53,562 nucleotides of DNA from a virus. The position numbers and the translations under genes were made by a program. Position 1 is the first letter of the stretch, and every line of letters starts with the position of its first letter. The notes below the pieces were generated by a model. That model worked only from the letters and a program-made list of their open reading frames with translations. It made no database searches and had not been told where the DNA came from. The DNA lies in IMG/VR virus record IMGVR_UViG_3300031857_000254, positions 1 to 53,562 of that record. One strand, 5' to 3'. Positions 47,582 to 53,562 of the stretch are shown in pieces.

Positions 47582-47943
47582 TGATTGAGCAGCTCATCTC
47601 TCGCGTATTTTACGCCCGCAACCTCGCTCACTTTGCGCACTGGCGCGCCAAGGGTGATGGTAGCTATGCCAAGCACAAGGCACTGGGGAAGTTTTACGAT
47701 GGCGTAATCGATGCGATTGATCCGTTGGTCGAGGCTTACCAAGGCGCATATGAGCTGATCGGCGCTATTCCAGTTCCCGGTGAAATGGAGAAGGATATTC
47801 TGAAGTGCCTTGAATCCGATGCTGCTTGGATTGAGGCCAACCATGAGAAGATCTGCAAGGGCAACCGAGCCGTTGCGAATCTGATTGACACGCTGACCGC
47901 CGTATATCTCTCTGCAATCTATAAGCTGCGGAACCTCAGATGA
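47581..47943 (+). CDS. Ferritin-like four-helix protein (DUF5856-type)
   Basis: A 120-residue helical protein: RVFYARNLAHFAHWRAKGD, YAKHKALGKFYDGVIDAID, PLVEAYQGAYELIG, then a fourth helix RAVANLIDTLTAVYLSAIYKL. The His/Trp/Glu placement resembles Dps-like or DUF5856 proteins of phages. It may bind a metal or act as a small oligomer. Its function in phages is not known. It overlaps its neighbours by one and four bases. Confidence 0.7.
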   Translation: MIEQLISRVFYARNLAHFAHWRAKGDGSYAKHKALGKFYDGVIDAIDPLVEAYQGAYELIGAIPVPGEMEKDILKCLESDAAWIEANHEKICKGNRAVANLIDTLTAVYLSAIYKLRNLR

Positions 47944-48170
47944 TGGATACCGGCACCCTCTTTACCATTCTCGGCTTCGTCATCACCGCCTTGAGCTTTA
48001 TAGGGGCTTTGATAACCGTCTGGGTTAATCTTACCAATAAGCTGACGCTGCTTGAGGCGCGTCTCGGCTTTGGCGACGAGAAATTCAACGCCATCGATAA
48101 AAAGTTTGACGAGGTAATGATGCACCTCCGACGCATTGAGGATAAACTGGACAACAAGGCGGATCGGTGA
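47940..48170 (+). CDS. Small membrane protein with coiled coil
   Basis: A 76-residue protein: one membrane helix (TLFTILGFVITALSFIGALITVWVNL, read as about 6-31), then a charged coiled coil (KFNAIDKKFDEVMMHLRRIEDKLDNK). The shape fits an inner-membrane spanin or holin accessory. Start ATG 47940 overlaps the previous stop (ATGA); ATG 47943 is possible. It precedes two exported proteins. Confidence 0.64.
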   Translation: MMDTGTLFTILGFVITALSFIGALITVWVNLTNKLTLLEARLGFGDEKFNAIDKKFDEVMMHLRRIEDKLDNKADR

Positions 48171-49195
48171 TGAATAAAAGGTATTGGGTTCTTGTGTCTC
48201 TCGGCTGGTGTAGCATGGCGCTTGCGCAGACCGCTCCGGTGTCTGTGGCCCCGACCGAATACGTCTACACCACGACAACAACCAGCACATCGGACAACAA
48301 CAATACGTCCACCAGCACGAATACGAACAACAACAACAACAATTCGACCAGCACATCGACGAACACGAATAACAATAACAGCACGTCTGCCAGCACGTCG
48401 GTAAACACCAATACGAACTTCAACACCAGCGAAAGCACTAGCACGTCGGTCAACACGAACAACAACGTGAATGCCAGCACGAGCACGTCGCTGAACACGA
48501 ACAACAATAACAACGTCAGTTCGTCAACCAACACCAACATAAATCAGAACACTGGGACGATGACCAACATCAACCAGAATACGAACATAAATTCTGGCAC
48601 GATGACGAACATTAACCAGAACACCAACGCCAGCACATCCGAAAATACGAACCGCAATTTTAATACGGATGTCAGCAACAGCACCGTAAATCAGACGGTC
48701 AACAGCACCGTCAACACGAACAACACGAACAACGACACCAGCACGATTAACCAAACGACAAGCAGCGATAACCGCAACGTTAATCAGAACAACAACGTCA
48801 ACGTCTCCGACAGCAAAAGCTACAGCGAGAGCGTTAATCGTCAGGTTATCGACCAGAATATTAAGTCGCCACCGCCCAGCGCCATCGCGCCGTCGATGAT
48901 GTCCTACAGCCAAGACCTTTGCACCACCGGCCAGTCTGGCGCAGTGCAGACGCAGATTATTGGCCTCTCGGCAGGCCGCACCGTGCGTGATCAGAACTGC
49001 GAGCGGATGAAGCTGTCGAAGACCCTGTACGACATGGGTATGCGCGTCGCCGCCGTGAGCCTCCTGTGCCAAGACCCCCGCGTATTCGGCGCGATGGAGA
49101 TGGCTGGCACGCCCTGCCCCTTCATGGGTTTGATTGGCGAGGAAGCCCGCGCCGCGTGGACCGAGAACGTCGAGCTTCGCCCTGTCGAGGACTAA
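48170..49195 (+). CDS. Exported Asn/Thr/Ser-repeat protein with conserved C-terminal domain
   Basis: A 341-residue protein. A signal peptide (NKRYWVLVSLGWCSMALAQ, cleavage after ALA near 20) is followed by about 185 residues almost entirely of Asn, Thr and Ser with NTNNN, STSTN and INQNT units, likely a beta-solenoid or extended fibre. The C-terminal 100 residues form a globular domain with conserved-looking Cys (DLCTTGQSG, RDQNCERMKLS, LLCQDPRVFG, AGTPCPFMG). Start ATG 48170 overlaps the previous stop. Possible roles: virion appendage, exported adhesin-like factor or envelope protein. Confidence 0.72.
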   Translation: MNKRYWVLVSLGWCSMALAQTAPVSVAPTEYVYTTTTTSTSDNNNTSTSTNTNNNNNNSTSTSTNTNNNNSTSASTSVNTNTNFNTSESTSTSVNTNNNVNASTSTSLNTNNNNNVSSSTNTNINQNTGTMTNINQNTNINSGTMTNINQNTNASTSENTNRNFNTDVSNSTVNQTVNSTVNTNNTNNDTSTINQTTSSDNRNVNQNNNVNVSDSKSYSESVNRQVIDQNIKSPPPSAIAPSMMSYSQDLCTTGQSGAVQTQIIGLSAGRTVRDQNCERMKLSKTLYDMGMRVAAVSLLCQDPRVFGAMEMAGTPCPFMGLIGEEARAAWTENVELRPVED

Positions 49196-50858
49196 GACAT
49201 ACGTCTTGCAGGCGGCTCTCCTGCTGACTTGCGCGACGCCTCTGTGTGCGCAGACCTATGAGCCTGCCTTAATCCCCCCGCAAATAAACGGCGCGCCCAC
49301 CACAATGACGCCTCTCAATCTGGGCGATGACGGCACGCGGAACGTATCTCTTGGCTTTGAGTTTGAATACTGGGGCCAGACGTTCACCAATGCGTGGGTG
49401 TCGTCCAATGGCTTTGTGTCGTTCCAGAGTGGCGCGCATCTGTGCTGCAACGGCCAGCCCATAGAACTGGCGCAGCGCAACACAATATACGCCTATTGGT
49501 CTGACCTGATTAGCTACACCGGTAATCCATATTATCGCCGCGATGATGGCTCGATCCTCTTCGGCTGGTACGGCGTGAACGAGTACGGCACGAACAACAG
49601 CAGCACCTTCGAGATCGGCCTCTTTGCTGACGGCAAGATACAACTGAACTTCGGCAGTCTGGGTTTCTCCGGTCGGCGTGACTTTACCGCAGGCATCACC
49701 GGCCCAACTGCGGATGACAACATACCGCTTTTCTACGGTCGCAACGCGCAGTTCCTACAGAACCAGTCTGGCATCCTGTCGTGGATTGCGCCGGAACCGG
49801 ATGTCGTGGCAATCGACTGCAACGCAACGCCCATGCACCCAAGCTGCCCACCAGCATCAATAGCCATTGATGTCGGCGCACCTGACCCAACTGAGAGTGC
49901 GCTCGAAGCTGCCGTGGCTTCCGTCGAGCAGGCGGCGATGGAAGAAACGCAGCAAGAAGTGCTGGTTGAAGATATTGCTGACATCGAACAGGTGCTTGAA
50001 ACCGCGCAAGAGGCATTGGAAACAGCAGACACGTCTGTTGAAGCCGAAACGGACGAGCCTGTCGCGGACGAGGAGCCTGCCGGTGAGGACGCCCTTGAGG
50101 AATTGATTTCGGAGCGGGATTTAGAAGATACCGGCTCCAATGCAGAGCGACTGTCGCCGGACGAATTGGCGGCGCTGGCAGCGCAGGGCCCAGAGGATGC
50201 TACCGCTGACGAAACGGAAGCACTGGCGCCATTGGAGCTGGATGGCACAGAGAACGCCGTAGGGGGCCAAGACGCATCGTCAGGCGCGTTGGAGCAGGAA
50301 GTATCCAATCAGCTTGCTACGGCGCTGGAAGAAAGCGGACAGGGTATGCAATCCGCATTCTTTGAAGAAGCAGCGGAAGTAAGCCAAGCATCGGCGTTTG
50401 AAAGCGGGTCGCAATCGTCGCAAAGTTTCGGCAGTTTTCAAATGCGCGTTGATTTCGGGTCAAGCACTTCGGTTAGCAGCGGGATTGGTTCTGGCGTCGG
50501 ATCATCACCACTGGACGCTGCTGTCTCGGCAAGCAGTCCCATGTCGATGTCCACCACATTCGAGATACTGAACAATGTCGGCGGTCAAAGCAGCGCAGCG
50601 CCCGTTACAGCAACCGCGTCATCTGAAAAATCAGAAAGCGAAATGGCAGAAGGTCAGAGCGAAACTATTTCTGAGATGGGGTCCGTACCGGGCTTCGCTG
50701 CGTACACTCAGGCGTCCTTGCAAGATAGGGCTGACTTTTACGCAATACGTGATATATACCGCAGACGTGTGCTGCAGGACGCAAACTTTGAATTGTATCG
50801 CATGATGCAGACGAACGATGCCCGTTGGCAGGAGATGGTAGATGAGCAGTACAGATGA
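49134..50858 (+). CDS. Exported NIDO-like protein with acidic and Ser-rich C-terminal region
   Basis: A 574-residue protein with a hydrophobic signal-like segment (VLQAALLLTCATPLCAQ, ending near residue 40). Residues about 50-220 form a nidogen-like beta domain (LNLGDDGTRNVSLGFEFEYWG in part, TNAWVSSNGFVSF, NTIYAYWSDL). Then follow an acidic coiled region (about 240-380) and a Ser/Gly-rich tail ending in a helical Arg/Glu segment. The annotated start is TTG 49134, inside the preceding gene; a TTG nearer 49206 would also keep the signal. NIDO domains occur in adhesion proteins, so a surface role is plausible. Confidence 0.7.
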   Translation: MARKPAPRGPRTSSFALSRTKTYVLQAALLLTCATPLCAQTYEPALIPPQINGAPTTMTPLNLGDDGTRNVSLGFEFEYWGQTFTNAWVSSNGFVSFQSGAHLCCNGQPIELAQRNTIYAYWSDLISYTGNPYYRRDDGSILFGWYGVNEYGTNNSSTFEIGLFADGKIQLNFGSLGFSGRRDFTAGITGPTADDNIPLFYGRNAQFLQNQSGILSWIAPEPDVVAIDCNATPMHPSCPPASIAIDVGAPDPTESALEAAVASVEQAAMEETQQEVLVEDIADIEQVLETAQEALETADTSVEAETDEPVADEEPAGEDALEELISERDLEDTGSNAERLSPDELAALAAQGPEDATADETEALAPLELDGTENAVGGQDASSGALEQEVSNQLATALEESGQGMQSAFFEEAAEVSQASAFESGSQSSQSFGSFQMRVDFGSSTSVSSGIGSGVGSSPLDAAVSASSPMSMSTTFEILNNVGGQSSAAPVTATASSEKSESEMAEGQSETISEMGSVPGFAAYTQASLQDRADFYAIRDIYRRRVLQDANFELYRMMQTNDARWQEMVDEQYR

Positions 50859-51363
50859 GGAACCCAAGGTCTCTTTCGACGAGAGCGGCTTTAGCTTTAA
50901 CATTGGTGGTCTGAGCAGCGGCAAGATTGCTATCATCTTTGCTGCATTCTCAACAATCCTTGGTGGTCTATGGGCTGGCTTCCAAGTGTATCAGCAGTTC
51001 TTGACCATGCAGGAAGTTACGGCTGCGTATGTGCCGCCAGACCTTTCTGGTATTGAAGGTCGCATTTCTGTGCTTGACGAGCGCGTCACGAGTGTAGAGC
51101 GCCTGACTAAGATTAACAGCGAAGCTCTAAACTACATGACTGGTTCAATCTCTAGCAGTGTCAGCGGCACGCGACAGACGGTTGACGCGGTGTCAAGTAG
51201 CGTTAGAAACAGCGATGCACAGAATATGGCAATGCAGCGAGCCATCATAGATCAGCTGCGCGAGCAGGATAAGGAACAGCAGCGCCGGATCAAGGAACTG
51301 GAGACTGAAACTACTGCACGTATTCAAAAGACGCTGGCGAACCCGCTGGCCGGAAAGGAATGA
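50842..51363 (+). CDS. Membrane-anchored coiled-coil protein
   Basis: A 173-residue protein with one membrane helix (KIAIIFAAFSTILGGLWAGFQVY, about 28-50) and a long C-terminal coiled coil (EGRISVLDERVTSVERL, then EQDKEQQRRIKELETETTARIQK). Membrane anchor plus coiled coil next to lysis genes fits an inner-membrane spanin-like or structural anchor role. Overlaps the previous gene by 17 bases and the next by a few. Confidence 0.66.
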   Translation: MSSTDEEPKVSFDESGFSFNIGGLSSGKIAIIFAAFSTILGGLWAGFQVYQQFLTMQEVTAAYVPPDLSGIEGRISVLDERVTSVERLTKINSEALNYMTGSISSSVSGTRQTVDAVSSSVRNSDAQNMAMQRAIIDQLREQDKEQQRRIKELETETTARIQKTLANPLAGKE

Positions 51364-51365
51364 AC

Positions 51366-51869
51366 ATGGAAGATAAACTAATGGATGCCCGCATCAAGGC
51401 GCTCCTTATGGCTGCGCGCACGATGGCGTTTGTCATCTGCACGATCACCATCGCCATGATTGCCGGCCTATTCGTATCGAACGAGATCATCGACAACAAG
51501 GATGTCTTCGGCCTCCTTAGCTACGTAATGACCTCCGTCGTCGGCGCTGTTGCTGGCTCCTACGCCACGCTGATGGGCATGAAGGGCGAACTGGTCCCGC
51601 CACCGCCAGAAGACCGCGATGATCCTGAGCCGGAGCCTGTGGCCCCTGTAGCGCCTGAACCAGACCCGCTACCCCTTACACCTGAAATGGTTGCGCCAAA
51701 AGCGTATGACGACCCGCAGGCCACTGTCTTTATCGACACACCTGAAGACGATGATGATGACGATATGGAGCCTTGGGAGAAGTACCGCAACGATATGCGT
51801 TATGACGCCAATGGCGACGGCGTTGTTGATGAACTTGATTTCCCTGATTGGCGGAGTGCTGGCAAATGA
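51366..51869 (+). CDS. Holin-like protein with EF-hand-type loop
   Basis: A 167-residue protein. Two membrane helices (TMAFVICTITIAMIAGLFV near 19-37 and LLSYVMTSVVGAVAGSYATL near 50-69) match small holins. The tail is Pro/Glu-rich, then an acidic DDDDD run, and ends with DANGDGVVDELD (about 146-157), a perfect EF-hand calcium loop (Asp 1, Asn 3, Asp 5, Asp 9, Asp 12). ATG 51366 has AAGGA at good spacing; ATG 51360 overlaps it. It sits just before the endolysin gene and overlaps it by four bases. Lysis timing by calcium is only a speculation. Confidence 0.7.
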   Translation: MEDKLMDARIKALLMAARTMAFVICTITIAMIAGLFVSNEIIDNKDVFGLLSYVMTSVVGAVAGSYATLMGMKGELVPPPPEDRDDPEPEPVAPVAPEPDPLPLTPEMVAPKAYDDPQATVFIDTPEDDDDDDMEPWEKYRNDMRYDANGDGVVDELDFPDWRSAGK

Positions 51870-52480
51870 GCATGATTGAACTTCAGAAGAAGATTGGGGT
51901 AACGGCAGATGGTGCGTTCGGTCCGGGTACACTTAAGGCGGCTGCGGCTTACTATAAACTATCACCTAATCGGGCTGCACATTTCTTTGCTCAGTGCGCG
52001 CATGAGTCGGGCAACTTCAAAGCGTTCAGCGAGAACCTCAACTACGGAGCCAAAGGGCTGCGCGGAATCTTTGGAAAGTATTTCCCGACTGACGCAATGG
52101 CCCGTGCCTACGAGCGTCAGCCAGCCAAGATCGCCAACCGTGTCTATGCCAACCGCATGGGCAATGGCGACGAAGCGTCAGGCGAAGGTTTCGCATACAA
52201 AGGCCGAGGCCCGCTCCAACTCACCGGGAAAAACAACTACCGCGCATTCGGCAAGTACATTGGTCGTGAACAGGAAATTTTGGACAATCCAGATCTCGTG
52301 GCTACTGAACTGGGCTTCGAAAGCGCCTTGTGGTTCTTTGACGCAAACAAGCTGTGGTCCATCTGCGATCAGGGCATCAACGACGCTGCGATCCTCGCAC
52401 TGACGAAGCGGATCAACGGGGGCACACATGGCCTTGATGACCGCAAACAGAAAACCAAGAAATATGCTGCTTGGTTGTAA
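51866..52480 (+). CDS. GH19 (chitinase-like) endolysin with N-terminal peptidoglycan-binding part
   Basis: A 204-residue lysin that should cut cell-wall glycan chains. The first 30 residues (IELQKKIGVTADGAFGPGTLKAAAAYY, in parts) look like a PG_binding_1 repeat. The GH19 catalytic core follows: AHESGNF (Glu47), SENLNYGAKGLR, then FAYKGRGPLQLTGKNNY (110-126), the family signature, and a final ALWFFDANKLWSICDQGINDAA region. ATG 51866 overlaps the holin-like stop (ATGA). Exported or released by the holin-like neighbour, as no signal peptide is present. Confidence 0.9.
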   Translation: MSMIELQKKIGVTADGAFGPGTLKAAAAYYKLSPNRAAHFFAQCAHESGNFKAFSENLNYGAKGLRGIFGKYFPTDAMARAYERQPAKIANRVYANRMGNGDEASGEGFAYKGRGPLQLTGKNNYRAFGKYIGREQEILDNPDLVATELGFESALWFFDANKLWSICDQGINDAAILALTKRINGGTHGLDDRKQKTKKYAAWL

Positions 52481-52491
52481 GGAGAATGACT

Positions 52492-52686
52492 ATGGTTAAT
52501 CTGAAGAAACTTATCCGTAAGGAGGCCGAGAAGGCAATCGTCAACAAAACTGTTGGCAAAATCCTGCCTATGGAAGATGCTCCAAAACTGACGCTGATGG
52601 CTAAATTGATGAACGCCAAGGGTAAGCTGGCAGTCGCAATTGCTGCTATTACAGCTTTGATTGCAGCCGTCACTGAATTGATGTAA
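52492..52686 (+). CDS. Small membrane protein after the endolysin
   Basis: A 64-residue protein: a basic N-terminal part (NLKKLIRKEAEKAIVNK) and a C-terminal membrane helix (GKLAVAIAAITALIAAVTELM). ATG 52492 with AAGGAG seven bases upstream; ATG 52486 lies too close to the site. Size and location suit an accessory holin or antiholin. Confidence 0.62.
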   Translation: MVNLKKLIRKEAEKAIVNKTVGKILPMEDAPKLTLMAKLMNAKGKLAVAIAAITALIAAVTELM

Positions 52687-52695
52687 GGCTATCCC

Positions 52696-53349
52696 ATGCC
52701 AACCGCGATGACGTATAACAGTTTGCTCAACGACCTCAGGGCCTACCTTGAGCGCGGAGCTACGCTGGCGACTGACCCCACTGTTTACGAAATGCTCCCG
52801 ACGCTTATCGGCATGGCTGAGCGTCGTCTTGCGCGTGAGCTGAAGATCCAAGGGACTGTTAACGTCGTCACTACCGCCCTCATCGCAGGGCAGTCGGTAT
52901 ATGATAAACCGGACCGCTGGCGCGAAACCGTCAGTATTTTCGTTGGCACGGGGACGGGCAATAACACCCGCAGTGAAGTCTATCCCCGCGCCTATGAATA
53001 TATCCGGAGCTATTGGCCGAATCCAACGACAACAGGAACGCCACGCTTTTACGCCGACTATGACTATTCGCATTGGCTGATTGCTCCTACACCATCCAGC
53101 GCGCTGCCGATGGAGATTTTGTATTACGAGATTCCGCCACTGCTCGATGATTCAAATCAGACCAACTGGTTTACTGAGTACGCGCCAAATGCGTTACTCT
53201 ACGCAGCTCTTCTTGAGGCAACTCCGTTCCTGAAAAACGACGAACGTATTGCAACTTGGGAAGGATTCTATAATCGTGCTGTCGCGGCTCTCAACGGCGA
53301 AGACATTCGCCAAATTTCTGATCGTGGCATAATTCGCAGGGAAGATTGA
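52696..53349 (+). CDS. Phage adaptor / connector-type protein
   Basis: A 217-residue protein: TYNSLLNDLRAYLERG, LPTLIGMAERRLARELKIQG, then VYDKPDRWRETVSIFVGTG, TTTGTPRFYADYDYSHWLIAPTPSS (in part), and a C-terminal helix FLKNDERIATWEGFYNRAVAALNGE. This helix-strand-helix layout matches head-tail connector proteins of the gp11/phage-adaptor type. It follows the lysis genes, which is unusual, and precedes another structural gene. Connector role inferred from pattern. Confidence 0.72.
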   Translation: MPTAMTYNSLLNDLRAYLERGATLATDPTVYEMLPTLIGMAERRLARELKIQGTVNVVTTALIAGQSVYDKPDRWRETVSIFVGTGTGNNTRSEVYPRAYEYIRSYWPNPTTTGTPRFYADYDYSHWLIAPTPSSALPMEILYYEIPPLLDDSNQTNWFTEYAPNALLYAALLEATPFLKNDERIATWEGFYNRAVAALNGEDIRQISDRGIIRRED

Positions 53350-53350
53350 T

Positions 53351-53562
53351 ATGGCGTTTACTGAAACATTTGGCGGCACGACCATTTATCCGTCCGATGT
53401 CAGCTATCGGGCTATCAGCCTGTCTGCGAATCAGGAGCTTTCTTGGCCGCTTGAAGTCGCAACCAGCGGCAATGTCGTTGCCCAGATCATGGATGTTACG
53501 CCCAGTGCGAGTGGCTTCACTATCACTATGCCGCCTGCCAATGAAGCAAGCCCCGGTGAGAC
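53351..53562 (+). CDS. Structural protein, cut by the window end
   Basis: The first 70 residues of a protein (MAFTETFGGTTIYPSDVSYRA as two parts, then LSWPLEVATSGNVVAQIMDV). The pattern TIYPSDVSYRAISL-LSWPLE is typical of structural proteins encoded next to connector genes in short-tailed phages. It starts two bases after the connector stop. The frame is open to the window edge. If the genome is circular it may continue before position 1. Confidence 0.7.
   Translation, partial: MAFTETFGGTTIYPSDVSYRAISLSANQELSWPLEVATSGNVVAQIMDVTPSASGFTITMPPANEASPGE

Noticed and set aside
48265-48540. Minus-strand frame with a Leu/Val-rich product opposite the Asn/Thr repeat gene
   Set aside because: It is the reverse reading of AAC/ACG repeats; the low-complexity product is an artefact.
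1-53562. CRISPR array, tRNA or rRNA genes
   Set aside because: I saw no regularly spaced long repeats, cloverleaf-like segments or rRNA-like sequence; a dedicated search could still find a tRNA I missed.

Overview
The window is a stretch of a double-stranded DNA tailed bacteriophage (Caudoviricetes). The sequence shows a terminase pair, portal, scaffold, HK97-fold coat protein, connector and tail-hub proteins, a GH19 endolysin, and a recombination and replication block on the opposite strand. I see no tail tape measure with a long-tail gene set, no sheath and no baseplate. Instead there is a P22-like set (large portal, scaffold, adaptor, gp10-like stabiliser) followed by five very large virion or ejection-type proteins, so a short-tailed (podovirus-like) particle is most likely. 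Signal peptides and an endolysin next to membrane proteins point to a Gram-negative host. I cannot name the host. I found no integrase, excisionase, CI-type repressor, DNA polymerase, RNA polymerase, tRNA or CRISPR array.

Layout. 1-18298, rightward: tail and ejection genes. Two HNH/AP2 endonucleases (24-515, 2628-3173) flank a tail cassette with a gp10-like protein. Then come a 1329-residue Ala/Gln-rich protein, two mid-size internal virion proteins, and a pair of giant polyvalent proteins. The first of these (1830 aa) carries a ParB-like segment, a DdrB-ParB-like segment and two HExxH motifs. The second (1007 aa) is PLxRFG-like. 18299-31690, leftward: an early operon with SSB-like protein, RecT, YqaJ exonuclease, VRR-NUC nuclease, an SF2 helicase, a split primase-helicase and about 25 small genes packed with 1-17 bp overlaps. 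31691-32295 is non-coding: repeated TGTCAC/GTGACA motifs around an AT-rich core (candidate replication origin) and a leftward promoter. 32326-33839, leftward: a second small-gene operon closed by a clear intrinsic terminator (32296-32320). 33840-34273 is non-coding: tandem 12-bp repeats, a pair of palindromic 17-bp repeats and C-rich tracts between the divergent units. 34274-53562, rightward: packaging, head, connector and lysis genes, running into a structural gene cut by the window edge.

How it works together. Packaging: TerS and TerL. Capsid: portal, scaffold, coat, decoration-like proteins and a GroES-like co-chaperonin that may help coat folding. Tail: two connector-type proteins, a fibre-like protein and the gp10-like protein. 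DNA delivery: the large internal proteins. Lysis: holin-like membrane proteins and a GH19 lysin. Replication: the phage brings primase-helicase, SSB and RecT/YqaJ annealing recombination but no visible polymerase, so it probably uses the host replisome. If the molecule is circular or circularly permuted, the cut gene at 53351 would lie just before position 1 and the late genes would form one rightward unit.

The most interesting items are: three hairpins at 42118-42205 that share one eight-base loop but have different paired stems; the origin-like repeat field at 31823-32195; a TTGACATA motif shared by three leftward promoters; and the polyvalent ejection-protein pair with two metalloprotease motifs.
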